Notes: a model not told the origin generated them from the letters alone. A stretch of DNA of 64,000 nucleotides from Sinotaia quadrata (GCA_028829895.1 CM054181.1:48480759-48544758), one strand, 5' to 3'. Shown: positions 36,136 to 49,450, numbered from the stretch's first letter. Program-made: numbers and translations.

Positions 36136-36767
36136 AGAGGAAGAAAAAGACAAAGACAATGATGCCTGTACCGAAAGATGAATGAAGATGTAGGGTCAGT
36201 ATTAATTCTGCATATTCATCATAATGATAAATGTTGCATTATGACTGCAATTCACGATTTACTTACACATGGTTTATGTACATTTAACATACAATAGATT
36301 AGCATTTAAGAATTTATATTACGTCAGATATACATCATTATCAACAAAAATAAATTAAAAAACCAGACAATAATACAAAATTAAAGATCAAACTATTTAT
36401 AATATACCTTTAATTATAATATACCATCAGAGAGGTCGACATTAGTGAAGCAAATTACATAATGTTTCACTTTCTGCCAATAATTATAATAAGCATTATA
36501 ACTTGAGAAGAATTAGAACAAACTTTATAACTAGACTATCTGCCTTCCCTGTAAGCTTTTGACAGTTTGTATTATTGTTATTATTATTACTTTTAAAAAA
36601 GTATAATAGCAGGATTATTTCTTTTTATACAATAATAAATTATTTATTCATTTATTTGAAATAATAAATTTTCCTCTTCCTCTGTTATTTAAAAGAAAAC
36701 TTGGATCTATTGTTATTGTGAAATTAGAGTTATGGTGGATGCTAAAGTTTGCAGTATTTCTTTCCTG

Positions 36768-36848
36768 TCATTGCCTAAATATTGACAGACTTACCTGTCA
36801 TTGCCTAAACATTGACAGACTTAACACTTACCTGTCATTGACTTAACA
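36768..36848. repeat. ~37-bp repeat carrying consensus 5' splice sites, copy B
   Basis: About two units lie immediately after the exon 1 donor. On the minus strand each contains ACAG/GTAAG. Copy C has more units (55889-56090). Confidence 0.85.
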
Positions 36849-36853
36849 CTCAC

Positions 36854-36991
36854 TTTTGACAGCCTTTCATGATCATTTCTAAAATGTTCCAGGTCTTCAT
36901 GATCAATTTCCTCCACTTCACTGGATGGCGTTCTAAACCGTGCGCCGGAAGTCACGCTGACCAGAATGAGTGTCACGATAATTAAATGCAT
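36854..36991 (-). CDS. Exon 1, copy B secreted precursor: signal peptide
   Basis: The ATG at 36991 follows a CTCACACAG acceptor at 37002 by ten bases, implying an untranslated first exon further right. The exon holds 46 codons and ends at a GTGAGT donor (AAA/GTGAGT), phase 0. Residues 1-17 form a signal peptide (MHLIIVTLILVSVTSGA, cleavage expected after SGA). The rest is acidic and His-containing (EVEEIDHEDLEH). The exon is homologous to those at 7222-7371 and 56097-56234 and to the stump at 20003-20056, all on the minus strand. The upstream in-frame extension is intron, so I start at this ATG. Confidence 0.82.
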
Positions 36992-38010
36992 GACTTCTAT
37001 TCTGTGTGAGAAAAAATCCGATTCGTGTGATTTAGTCAAAACTCATTCTTTGAAGGTAAAACTTAATTAGGTGTTGCAATAATTTTTGTGCTGGGTAAAT
37101 GATATATAAAGTTATACTGCAATTCTATACCCGAATGTTTGTCAGGAATTACTTCTTAACACTTAGAACGTTTGTTTTAATTTTTTTGTTCTTAATTTTA
37201 AAAATGTGTGAAGAAATAAGATCTGAGCTCCATTCTGAGTGAGCCGACAAACTAGGCGTGAGTAAAGCAGCATTATGCCACATAAGTGTGTGAGTAGGAA
37301 AACATTAAGCCCAATTTTTTGTAAAGCAAAGAGCTAAACCGAATTCTGTGTAACCAACATAAAATAAAGCCACATGCCTCTACAACAAAGTTAAGCCTAA
37401 TTCTGGGGAAATGAGACACTTATAATCAATTCTTTTTTGACAAGTCAAAGTTTAGCCCAATTATGTGTACGGTAAAGTTAAAATCTATTATGTAAGAAAG
37501 ACAGATATTAGCCCAATTTGGTACTAAGATAAAGTCCATTATATTCAGTGTAAGAAAGACTGGTCCTCCAATTAATTTGCTTAAGATACAGTTAAAACTC
37601 CTAATATTAGGTAAGGCAAAGGTTAACTCGAATGCGTGTAAGATAAAGTAAAAACCCATTATAGGCGAGTAAATCAGTTCCATATGAGTAATACAAAACT
37701 CAGACCACTCACCCTCTCCTTCCGTCCATTCCCCCCCAAAAAGGAGAGAGTTACATTAAAACCGATTTTGTATGAAAAATATTGTATAAATAAACCAACT
37801 ATACACAAATATGATATTGTGTATTATAATGATAGTAAATTTTCATTATTTGTCAGTGGGACAACGTGTCGGAAAATGTGCCATTCCAGAGATCTGGAAA
37901 CAGCGGTTTAAAAAAAAAAAAAGTTTTTTGTTAAATGCCTCTTCACTGTCAAATTTCAAGAATAGAATGATTTGCAACATGCTTCAACAATCCAGATAGG
38001 GATACAGTTA

Positions 38011-38104
38011 GACCTAAAGCAAAATCGGAAAACTGTGAAATATTAATTTTGTTAGGTGAGATTCTATATCGTATTTCACTGTTTTCCGATTTTTGCTTTA
38101 GGTC
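38011..38104. repeat. Inverted repeat (hairpin), ~32-bp arms, copy B only
   Basis: The left arm from 38011 (GACCTAAAGCAAAATCGGAA...) is the reverse complement of the right arm ending at 38104, with one single-base indel; the loop is about 30 bases. Copy C (57256-57320) has only the right arm, with the loop sequence in the opposite orientation. Confidence 0.9.
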
Positions 38105-38955
38105 TCTTTCAAACCACACTGGATCTAAATTGCTACGAATTAGATCATAATCGACTTTTAATTTAAAATTATCCGTCTAAAAAATATTAGATAGTTTCAT
38201 TAGATAAGGATGGATAATCACAGTTAATGTTGTAACCGTCCATACTTTTCGTTGTCAGTAATCCGAGAGTTTTGTTCGAGCCTTCGAAAAATAAAATGAT
38301 ACGAAACAAATGTTTTCCTATTTTCAAGTAAGAACAGGCCTCGTCTATTTTATTTACAAGATGACAGAGCAGATCTACTCGCAAACATTAGTTCATAGGC
38401 CAGGAAAGTATTAACATTATTTTATAACATTAGCAAAATGATAACTTCGGATCTGTATTCCAGAGTTACAACTTTTAGCCCTGAAATACAATAATATTAA
38501 GTGATTTATGACAACTCTTAATAATATATATATGTACTTTTACATTTAACTCTCTATATAACAGTGGCAAAAACTAACTTAAAATTCTATAACTGTAGTA
38601 AAAATTTAAAAAATAGAAAATCATGAGCATTCCAAAAGAATAAAGAAGAGATAAATATACTTTGATTTGAAATTTGATACTGAAATAATAAAAGAAAAAG
38701 AAAAACATGGACTTAATAGTAATATATAAAAGAAATCAAGAAATTAATAAACTTAATTTTAAAAATGAGGTTATGCAAATTCTAACTGTAAATGATAGAT
38801 AAGCAATGATAAATAACGAGAGCAGATAGATAGGCCTAATACAATTACTACTATAATTATTTATAATTAGGATAATTAATACAGTTAATTATTATTAAAG
38901 AATAACTTATACATGTAAACGATGGTGATCAAATGCAAGGTGATGGTGTGATGAT

Positions 38956-38992
<37 letters not shown>

Positions 38993-40544
38993 ATTATAAA
39001 CGAAGCAAAATAAGACTATTGCTTTCAGCACCCAAATTAAATTATTTAAATCTTTCCTAATTTTTTTCCTCACTGCTGGGAGTAACCTCACCACCCGCAG
39101 ACAAACAGCAGTTTAAAATAAAATAATATTTCTATTTTTTAAAAAATTGTTGATCAATGAAATGAATTCTATTTACCTTCGTTTTTCCAAAAACTGGTTT
39201 CAGTTCTGCGCTACGCGGAGAGTTCAATTCTACAGCTATCGTTTTAACCGTTAAATGAAGCTGCGCTCCGCGGAGTATAACTATATTAGCGATTTTCTGG
39301 GTGACGATGGTGATGTTGTCTCTTATCTGACAGATCTTTTGTCGTCATTTCATCGGTTTTCTTGTCTTCGTGTCACACTGAGCGTCAAAATTGTTTCAGT
39401 TAAACGTTTATGTATCTGAAAAAATATGGTAAATTTGTGCATGCAATTCAGACCTGCATAAGGGAGTGTGTACCTGTTTGCCCTGTTTTGTATTACATTT
39501 TGCCACCTTGTCGGCTGTTTCAATTCCTGTTATGTTCTTATGGCTCGGGATCCATAAGAATAAATATTTTCATGATATAGTGTCAGATTTGTGGTGTATG
39601 TTGTAGAAATGTTGTTTGTAATGCATAATGTTTGTATTGAAGATAATCTGCTACAAGTCCAATTCTCCACACAATCAATACTTTATGCACAGCCACAAAC
39701 AAACAAACAAACAAACAAATAGTCCAAAATGCATTCATCACTTTCTCTAAAACACTTTAGTCAAACTTTAAAAACAAACAAAAACAACACAGCCCACTCT
39801 ACAAGGAACCAACAACCCCCACATGCACTACAACAAGCAGGATGCCCCTTTCAGAATAGGGTGAGAAGAGGAAATCCACATAGGAGCAAACCAAGACCAA
39901 GAACATCAAAAGATGACAAATCTAGTGCGATTCCTATGAGGAAATAAAATAAAGAGACGAAAAAAGTTTGAGGGAGTGGGCGGGGGAACAGAAAACTTAT
40001 ATGTATCTTTACCACAAGTAATCCTTCTGATTGTTGTAGAAACTTGTCAAGGTGTGCTGCAATGCTGATAAATAAACAGACTAAAAATTCAGACACTTCT
40101 AGAAAAGTTTAGCGACGTATTGTCAGAAAAGCCAGTACAAACGCCCTTGACAGATTTCACTGACTGAGAGCGTACGATCGAATTAAAACAGTGTCATTTA
40201 GTATATGCAAATGACGATACAATTCAATCTTAAATTAAGGACAGGTTAAACTGCTAAGACAGAATAAAAAGAAAGACACTGAATCCACAACATTATTATC
40301 ATGATTACTAATACAAAGTTTTTATAAGTTAAACCTGAATGACCTCTTGGCAACAAAAAAAAAGTCCTGTTACCCGTTTTTGTCTGGGAAATCGTTCTGA
40401 TGATCACACTCTGATGACAGCAACAAAAAAAAGGGCGGACAGTAGACTCAATATTCGGAAATTTATTACGGTGTGACTTACATTGATAGGGCCCAGTTGC
40501 ATAATGCTGGAAGACTGGTTATAGAGAATAAATAGTGGCATAGG
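38105..40544. other. Non-coding part of unit B
   Basis: No exon is supported. Open frames at 38187-38384 (minus) and 39729-39947 (plus) are preserved in copy C, but the copies are too recent for that to be informative. It contains a (CA)n run at 38960-38990 and poly-A tracts. Confidence 0.5.
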
Positions 40545-41055
40545 TTGTCGGTACATACACTTGAATTCTGGGTATTAAGACTAAATACTGACAAGTCTGT
40601 ACATACACTATGTGTTTGGGTATTGAGACTAAATACTGACAAGTCTGTACATGCACTCTGAATTTGGGTATTGAGACTAAATACTGACAAGTCTGTACAT
40701 ACACTCTGTGTTTGGGTATTGAGACTAAATACTGACAAGTCTGTACATACACTCTGAATTTGGGTATTAGTACTAAATAGTGACAAGTTGTCGGTACATA
40801 CACTCTGAGTTTGGGTATTGAGATTAAATGGTGTATTAAGTATCGGTTATACACTTGAAGTCTGGGTGTAAAGGATTTAGAGACGAAACTGTGGCATAAA
40901 ATGCCGGTGCATAGTTTTGAAATCTGGATAATGAGACTAAATTGTGACATAAGTGTCCTTGCATACACTTAAAGTTTTGGTATTGAGACTAAATTGTGAC
41001 ATAAGTGCCGCTGCATACACTTAAAGTTTTGGTATTGAGACTAAATTGTGACAGA
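40545..41055. repeat. 48-bp minisatellite, copy B
   Basis: About ten units, diverging rightward, share TCTGTACATACACTCTGAAT and GACTAAATACTGACAAG. The 48-bp period keeps minus-strand frames open. The copy C counterpart at 59770-60500 is rearranged and longer. Confidence 0.92.
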
Positions 41056-41119
41056 CAGGATTATTTATATACTAGTTGATAAGCAGAGGCCAAATGAGGT
41101 GTGTAAATCAGTGGGAAAT

Positions 41120-41400
41120 GTGTAAATTAGTGGTAAGTGTGTAAGGTAGTGGGAAGTGTGTAAGGTAGTGGGAAGTGTGTAAAGTAGTGGGAAGCATAAG
41201 AGACACTGGAGGTTATTTGAGACTCAGTGGAAGATATGTGAAAGAGTGGAAGTTGCTTGAGACAGTAGGAGTTATTTGAAACAGCGGGAGGTATGTGAGA
41301 GATTGGGAGGTGTGTGAAACAGTGAAAGGTATGTGAGAGATTGGGAGGTGTGTGAAACAGTGAAAGGTATGTCAGAGATTGGGAAGTGGTGAAACAGGAA
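41120..41400. repeat. GT/GA-rich short-period repeats, copy B
   Basis: Imperfect units such as GTGTGTAAGGTAGTGGGAA and AGTGAAAGGTATGTGAGAGA. Partly deleted in copy C (60555-60770). Confidence 0.8.
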
Positions 41401-44400
41401 AAGATATATGAGGCTGTGTGATTATGGGGAGGGACTGCAGACACATTGGGAAGCAAAGATTGAATACTGTATAAAGAAATGTAGACAATGAAATAATAAT
41501 AGCTTCTACAATATTTATTTTCATATTGGCACATTTCACCAACACACTTTGTAATCCAAAACTGTTTATTGAAGGCACACTATAGATCGGAAGGAGAAAA
41601 TAAACATTATTTTGAAATTACATAAGATTATTTTAAAACACAATATATATAATTAAAGATTTTTACACTTAGTATAAATGTAATTAACTTAAAAAAAAAA
41701 TATTAACATGCAAAGACCTCGCCCCTCCCCCCAAAAAAATAAATAAATAAATAAAAAGAGCCCAGATTTACAATATACAACTTATCTGATATGAGACAAC
41801 TAGACACAGCATACTGAAATCTATGTTTTGTCTCCAAAATGTCACACTCAGATCTGCATGTAAGAGTACTTAATTAAATATCACTCAGTAAACCACTCAT
41901 CTTCTACCCAATATTTTATCCTAAAATTAAAGGTACAGTTCATAGCATGATCTATAATAGTACTTTAGATTCAGGGAGATATAAATTTAATGATTGTTTA
42001 TCCAAGGACTGCATGACACAATAACATAAAGGCTCTGTTAGGTTAAATGCACATCAAGTGGTCCCATCTACAATTTTTCTGTTAACAGTGAGTGCAAAGG
42101 CCTAAAGGGCTATCTTCCCAGGAGATATAAAAGTGCCAGAATGCAGTTATGATGTAATGAAGAGTGAGGAAAGAAACAGTTTGCATAAAGTATATTTCAG
42201 ATTCTTTCCTGCAGATGTTAAAGCATCAGAATTACTGTTCTGGTGTAAATAAAAAGTGAGGAAAGAGTTCACACACAAAGTACATCATTGACTCTCCCTC
42301 CAACAAACGTCAATCACTTCAAAGGATTTTGTGACTACAGCAACATGCATCATTGTGCTGTTTCACTTTTTCAATAAACAATACAAACAAAAAACAGCCA
42401 GCACTTGCAAAGATGATCAACAGAACAGACAACTTTGTGGGCCTTAACCTTGACAATAATAAGCAATGGTTACTACTGCAGTCTTAACAAAGACACTAAT
42501 AGTTAATGATTAATATCTGTCAGAAGAAAAATGTTAACTTAATTTTTATATATGTACATCTATACATAAAATAATAAACATCAAATCTGATAAACAGCTG
42601 AAGGACCAAGTGAAAAGAAATGTGGCTCAAACGCTAAAAACAGTTTTAAAATGTTTAAGATATTCTAATAAAGTACAGCAACACACGCTATTTATGTGTT
42701 TCTTAAGAACAAACATTGCATAAGGTACGCCAACCTAAATTGTTTTTTACATATGGAAAGTAATAGGGGTGAAATTATGTTTTTAATGATGCTTAACAAT
42801 AATGATTTATAATAGTAATTTATATAAAATGAAAATAAAAGGTCATTTAATTCAAGAATTGTCTGATAGAATGAAAAAGTACTTCTGACTTTCAAGAAGC
42901 TGAATGAAAAATAAAAAATCTGAATATGATATTTAAGGTGTGAGATTTTCAAATTGAGGTTGTGGCAATTTTTCAAAAACAGTTTTGCATTTAAGTCTCT
43001 TTTGCTCTTATTTTGTGTTATTCCAACATACTGAGAGTGCATATAGAAAATTTCTTAGGTTTTGCATATCTTATCATATGTCCTCACAAATGAGAGAGTA
43101 ATTGAAAAACATTTCTTCTCTACTTAAAAAGCATTTCATACATTCTGTAAGTTTTGACACTTTAGTCAAAGGGAAAGAACAAGATCTATTTTGAAACAAT
43201 CCTCTCCATTTAGAAAGCTCTTCATACATCATTTAGACTTTGACATGATGGGATGAAAGCAATGGAGTACAAAGCAAATGTCACTGATAAGTGAACAGTG
43301 CCATGCAATCACCATGCATTTTGCTACAAATGCACTGCAAAATTTTGCAAGTAAAGAAAAATATATATCACAGGCCTATTTCGGCTAATTAAAGCATCGT
43401 GAATTATTACTTGTATAGCAGATAAAAATCCACAGTCCCAATGGACTAATCCAAATAAGAATTTCAAAGAGACATCTTTCTATATAAGTTCAGTTTGTTA
43501 CCAATACACAGATTGTTACCAATAGACTTGCAAGCCTTTACAAAAATTTAACAATTCTGTTCTACGTGCTATCTTATACAGGAGGATTAGACATGACTGA
43601 AGTAAAACCTGTTTTCTGTATACAAGTGCCTAATACCATCACATATTTGGGAACACAAAAAACCTAACTAAATATATTGATCATCTTCTGGTCTTGTCTA
43701 AGTAGGTTATTGCTGGAGAGACATCTGCTCAGTTTGTAAGTACTGTTAGAAATGGTGATCTTGTGCAATAATTCAGTTTGCTGTAGTTAATTTTGAAGTA
43801 TCAGAATTAGAATCAGAAGTTTCACTAGCTACTTGAACTTTACACAGATGTTTTTAAAACTTAAATTGTTTCTTGAGCTTTCATTTTTTATTTTGGTAAT
43901 ATTAAAAAAATGTTGCTTGATACAGATTCCTCTTCAAATGGTCTTTAAGTTAAGAATTAAAAACAAATGAAATGATCACATCTCTTAAAAAGACAACAGC
44001 TGAATGTCTCTCTTTCATTGAGATTCCAATAATTTTCAATAACTTTCATGAAAAAACACCATCATTAATACACAAATGAGAAAAAAACAAAAACAAGCAC
44101 ACACGACAGTGGAATTTACAATTGGAAGAAATTTGTCAAGCAGAAGCTTTTTTGAAGTATTTGTATTTGCATTTCATGTAATAGTTGTAAAAATAAAAAC
44201 TAAGTGAAAGACTAGGGTAACTTATCTGTCAAACCAAAAAGACATTGCCATAATTTCATAATCTTGTTGGTACTTGTTAATTTATTTAAGTCTTGTTTTG
44301 CTTAAGTGTATATAATTATAGTTATATTTACAACACTTTTCTAACAGTTTACTGGAAATGGTTTACTAACAACAATGGTCCAAGAGATGCATGAGCAAGA

Positions 44401-46738
44401 AACATCTCTGTGGTAGTTTTAGCTACATTTGCACTGCCAATACTACTCTTTCAACAATTAAATGAAACATTAATCATCCATCCATCAATCTATCCATCTT
44501 AAAATCCAGAATTGCAAACAAAATTCTGATAGTTAATAAAAATGTGTGCTATTTTCTATTAAATTACTGGTAACTTCCACAGATCTAAAACGCATTTGGA
44601 AACTCTAAGTCAGTCTTTATTTCAACATCTGACTAAGAAAAGTAGCGAACTCAACTTTTAAAAATAATTTGTTTTCAGAGAGTACAAAAAGGGTTTGAAG
44701 ATTGATGGTTACCCATGACAATATTTATCAGAGACACTAATTAATTATAAAGGCAACTATTAAATTTTGGCTTTAAAAAAAATTTACTAGGATAGCAAGA
44801 ATGTTCCTAGGGTTTGGTTTAAAAACAACTGAGTTTAGTAATAGAACCCAATCCAAAAATATTTTATTTATGTTGGAAAAAAGTATGTGTGTGTGTGTTT
44901 GCCTATGAATGGGACACAAGGGGACATTACCAACATTTCAATCAAGGTGTATGGATTATTTTATTGTAACCTTTCCATTATTTAAAAAAAAAGTTCTTAG
45001 CCACCATAATCAGAGTATATATAATGCAATTATACAACAATAAAAAACTGAAAAAGAATAATGAATATAACTATAGTCCACACACAATTACAATTTATTA
45101 ATACAGTGTAGTTACATAATAATTTTCAAAATTAATTCTTATCCAATGCCACCAATTATAATTACATAATTATATTTATGTTGTAATTTTTGAGAAAGGC
45201 TCATATAATATAAATATTATTTTTGAAATTTATATCAACACCATAAATATGGCTTCACTCAAAATATAACACAATATTTAAAATTCAAGAATTCCTATTT
45301 TACAGAAAAAGTGCTAACATTTTATTTAATATATGCGGGTAAGTCAAAAAGTATCTGCAAATACTATTTAGTATTCCCTTTGAAAAAATAGCTGATTATA
45401 ATTGGCAGCATGACTGCTAGGGAGTGTGTTGATCAGCTAGGATACCAGTTTGTTTATATTCTTTTTTCAGCTGATGACTAATCCCTGTGTTAAAATTTAG
45501 TGGTTCCACTTTCAATTTGCACCAAGACCAAGTTCTGAATTGTGGACTTTGCAAGTTGAGGGTATGAAGAGTTATTTTAAAATCACTATGGAAGACTAAG
45601 TTCTAGAAATCATACCATTAATTACAAGTCAAGATACTGCATGATTTTAAAGAACCTGAAACCACAAAATTTAAGCAAGATATGAGTGTGTCTTCCATTT
45701 AAGTCTCTTTTGCTCTTATTTTGTGTTACTCCAACATTACTGGGATTACATAGAGAACATTTCTTAAGGTGAAGTATGAAGAAGAGCACACAAGAATTCT
45801 ATGAAGCGGTGGATCATTAATAACTCTTGTATGGCCATTTTGGAACATCTCTGTCTATTAGTAAATGTTTGGTTGAGATAAAAAGATGTTAAAAATACTA
45901 GCACACATCCTTAATCGATTTCTTAACCTTTGACTCCTTCAGTCCATAAAAATGGACCACTAAACAGTTGTATTCTGACAGTGGAACTGCCATCTTTTAG
46001 GCATTTGATGCCAATGGATCAGTTGGTTCAGAATAACAATGCACAACTTTCATCAAGTTTTATCAAGGATTATTTTTCCATAAAAACTCAAAAAAACCCT
46101 CTCTTTAGCAGAGATTTTCTTACCTCATAGAAGCATCATAAAGTATTTAAAAAATATAGACTTGGAAATATTAACTGATTATAAAATATAAAGGTAAAAC
46201 AATTACGAAAATGACTATTGTTGTGCATAATAAATATTGTGAAAATATGTTCTCCACATTTATAGTGAAGTATCATATGATTTACAAAGAAATGCTGATT
46301 GAGCACTAAAAAATATTTAATTTTAAATCAGTACTATAAACAATAAGGCAAGCAGAAAATATATAGTGTGTAACAATGCTGATGTGCTAAAAATCAATCA
46401 CATTTTTATGAATACAATCTGATTGAATGTTGGGCTCATCACCCATATATAGAAACTATAACCCTATAACTTATTTTAAAATCTGATGCGCAAACGTCAT
46501 CTTAGTTAACAATGAATCATTTCTATACATTTTTATAAAAATAAACTCATCATCTCTGATTTTATACTAATCATGATCCATAAATAAGTGCACTTTTTAC
46601 AGTCAAAACAAAAATGTGTAACATCTTGTATTTCATTTACCTAGAGAATGGCATATGAAACTGTTATCAAAATCTGTAATAATAAAATCTCAAATCAGAG
46701 CATTCAATACAAACAACAAATTACATGACCAATCGCAA
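41401..46738. other. Non-coding stretch between minisatellites and the FAM210B-like gene
   Basis: No exon or RNA gene is supported. Up to 44778 it is matched by copy C; beyond that copy C leaves the window. A block of about 70 bases at 42988-43059 recurs at 45696-45770. The low end (below 46739) should contain the FAM210B-like 3' UTR; I could not choose a poly(A) site. Confidence 0.5.
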
Positions 46739-46948
46739 CTAATTTTTGGGTGGTTTGAGAATGCCAATGCATCTCAGATAACAGACAATGAAATGGGTTG
46801 CAGTGAGAGTGATGCCTATCCGGACTGGAGCAAACACTTTGTGCACTGCATATGCCACAACAAATGTGCCTGTGCCTGTTGCCACCTTGGACTGTAGGAT
46901 TGCTTCCCTTACACCAATGCTCTTTAAGATGCCCACTATGTCAATACC
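46739..46948 (-). CDS. FAM210B-like protein, last exon (C-terminal half of DUF1279)
   Basis: FAM210 proteins are mitochondrial membrane proteins with a DUF1279 domain. The minus-strand exon starts after a TTGTTTTCAG acceptor at 46949 and ends in TAG at 46739. It encodes the most conserved part of the family: GIDIVGILKSIG, then a form of SKVATGTGTFVVAYAVHK, FAPVRIGITL, and the C-terminus IGILKPPKN, as in vertebrate FAM210B which also ends shortly after KPP. The phase-2 junction with the exon at 48039-48259 rebuilds the conserved Ser-Gly-Ile/Val-Asp. FAM210B is preferred over FAM210A because the protein ends just after the domain instead of continuing into a long coiled coil. It looks intact. 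Confidence 0.92.
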   Translation of the reverse strand, partial: GIDIVGILKSIGVREAILQSKVATGTGTFVVAYAVHKVFAPVRIGITLTATHFIVCYLRCIGILKPPKN

Positions 46949-48038
46949 ACTGAAAACAAGCAGACGAATAATAAATTACAATTAGCAGCAATTCCCTCGT
47001 GTAATTTGAACAACGTTTGAAGTTATTTCACTGAAAACAAGCACATAAATAATACATTATAATGAGCAGCAATTCTCTGGTGTAATTTGAACAAACATTT
47101 GGAGTTGTCTCACTGAAACTGTGTAGACATAACCACAAATGGTAAATTATTTACAATCAACAGCTATTCTTCAATATAATATTGACAAGAGTTTTCTGAC
47201 TTGTATATGTATGTTTCTTTTTAAATCACATGTGGGGGAAAAGAAAGTATTTTTCTTGTATTAATCAAATAAGAAATATCCAGTCTCCATTGTAAAATCT
47301 GGAAATTTCTTATAATGCCATCAACCAAATAAATAAATAAATAAATACAGTCTATATTATCCTGTATTTTTCAGTTCATAATAAATAAGGTAAGACCTGT
47401 ATAAGAAATTATTTGGCACACAGAAGGAGTATCGTGTAAATGCTTGTTGACTTGTGCACACCTATCTTGGTAATACTTTTAAGTTAAGTGCAAATGATTT
47501 CGGGAAATCTCCAGGTAAAACATGCTATAATAGTTATGTCATATCTAAAAACAAATGGCACTGTCAAGGAATAATAGTTTCTGTATTTAAATCTATAAAT
47601 AGATATTTCAAAGCAATGTCTACTGCAGTGAATATACCAGTTAAAGCTCCCCCTATAGTGATATAACTTGTAGGATTTGTGTGTTCTGAGGGAACCACCA
47701 AAGCCAAAGAAGTTAACTGTTTTAATAATTTATCAAAAACTGATTAAATTATTTATTGCATCATAATTATCAAAATACCATTCATTTAACATTCAAAATA
47801 ATGATACTTTTCTTTTAAATTTTAATATTTATCCTAGCAATCAAGAAGAAAATTTAAATATATTTTCAAACAAATCTGTTTTTGTTAAAAATTAATGAAA
47901 AATAAAAGAATGTCTATTTTTTCTTTCTTTAATTACAATTTTTATGAAGTACAGGAAGTTTTATGCAGCTTAGTCTGTACCTTGACAGAGATAATACAAA
48001 ATAATGTGTAAACAAACCTAAGTTGAATTATCCCAAAC

Positions 48039-48259
48039 CTGGACACAGCTAGGTAAAAACCACCAAGGGAGGCAAGAGATAAGGTCACATGGAAGATCAC
48101 CACTGTAGCACCATATTCTTTGATTGCTCTTTTCAGTTTTGCTCGCTGATTCAGCTGTGGTTCAGGGGCAGTGTTCAGCTGGGTGGTTTTTCCTGCCTGT
48201 GCTACATTTCCAGATGGTTGAGTGCTGTATTTCCGACTAGGCTGGTACTTGTGCACTAT
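48039..48259 (-). CDS. FAM210B-like protein, penultimate exon (start of DUF1279)
   Basis: Bounded by an acceptor TTGACTATCAG before 48259 and a donor TCCAG/GTTTGG after 48039, phase 2. It encodes a polar Ser/Gln-rich linker, then LKRAIKEYGATVV and the first hydrophobic segment VIFHVTLSLASLGGFYLAVS of DUF1279. The frame opens with ATA-GTG at the acceptor, so this is an internal exon and the GTG is not a start. The exon with the start codon and mitochondrial targeting sequence must lie further right. I did not find it between 48260 and 49210, so it may lie beyond copy C. If so, the intron would span the copy C duplication. Confidence 0.88.
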
Positions 48260-49210
48260 CTGATAGTCAAATGAAAAAGAACCATCATTTAATAGTAATC
48301 AGTATATACAATAATATATTTGTTTTAACTTTCAAGGGGGGAATTGTAATTACAAAGTAATAAAATTTCTTACAAAAGTATAACCAGATTTAAACTAAAT
48401 GATTCTTCACTCTCAGAATTAATATTAACTCGAAAGAAATGCATACAAAAATGCAATGCTGCATTGAAAATAAGTAATATGACATTATTTTCATTAGAAA
48501 TCAATTAGATTACACTGCTAAGTGCTATCAAGTAAATCTCATAATAATTTACAACTTAAATCATCAACAACAACAACAAAAAAAAGCTGCAAAGTTTGAG
48601 AAAATTTAGTTTTATGATGTCACTTTACTGGTATACAATTTAGGAAAAAGATGAAACATGATGTCAATATGTCATGTTTTTCATACATAACAAAATTATT
48701 ATGCATGATGAGGTTATTGCTTCAGTAATTTGTAATAAAAAATGGCAACATCTACAATAATTCATACAAGATGACAACTAGGTAACAATATACTAACATG
48801 CAACAGAAACAATATCTTCCTTTAATCAAGTGTTGAGATGTTGAGTATGTGTGTCTTTAATCATGATTTCATACATTCACAAACTGACATCTGATTTATT
48901 AAATGAAATATATACATTAACTAACAGTTTTAGAATACATATTCATGTTTCATATGCATGCAAGCATGCACACACATGCACATGCGCACGCATACACACA
49001 CACCCCTTCAGGATATATTTTTTAAGTTCATAATTGCAACAAATTTTAATTTATAAAACTAATTTCTTTTAAAAATATTTCTTTCACTTTAATATTTTTT
49101 CAAACAGCTGTATTTGGTAGAAAATACTACATAGTAGTTGGTTAAATTTTGAAGTAGAATGTAAATATCATAAATATAAAACCTAAAGTGTTGTTGCTTT
49201 AAACTTTGAG
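48260..49210. other. Sequence between the FAM210B-like exon and the duplication junction
   Basis: AT-rich, with a short CA/CG patch near 48965-49005. I see no exon that would supply the FAM210B-like N-terminus. Confidence 0.5.
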
Positions 49211-49361
49211 GAGAATTTCATTTTAAGAAATAACAGCATGGAGAAATAACGTGTTTTCAATTGCATTTGTATTTTATTTTTAACCATTTAGTCGGGAGGC
49301 TGCATGCAGAGACAGTTTTGTTTTCAGGTTGACACTGTTTAGTCTTACCTGTGTGTAGTCT

Positions 49362-49378
49362 GTCTATCTATATATCTA

Positions 49379-49450
<72 letters not shown>

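Larger units (their letters stand above)
29128..44778. repeat. Copy B of a ~20-kb recent tandem duplication
   Basis: From the shared AGAATTTCATTTTAAGAAAT at about 29129 onward, copy B is collinear with copy C (49211 onward) to the last base of the window, where 44761-44780 equals 63981-64000. In a 240-base intronic stretch near 32.8 kb I count about five differences. Larger length differences come from tandem arrays (69-bp, 40-bp, trinucleotide). The true right end of the unit is not visible; it probably runs to about 49210. Confidence 0.93.

Noticed and set aside
35629..36181. Poly-Ser, poly-Leu and Tyr/Cys frames of up to 176 codons
   Set aside because: Triplet microsatellite inside intron 1 of the precursor gene.
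38187..38384. 65-codon minus-strand frame kept in both copies (57403-57600)
   Set aside because: Looks protein-like but has no supported start or partner exon, and conservation is uninformative at this age.
39729..39947. 72-codon plus-strand frame kept in both copies (58909-59127)
   Set aside because: The duplication is too recent for preservation to mean selection. No splice or initiation context, no recognisable domain.
40478..40968. 102- and 149-codon minus-strand frames with a 16-residue period (also 59835-60472)
   Set aside because: 48-bp minisatellite period; unit order and frame differ between copies B and C.
46788..46985. Plus-strand frames over 46.65-46.98 kb
   Set aside because: Antisense shadows of the FAM210B-like exon.
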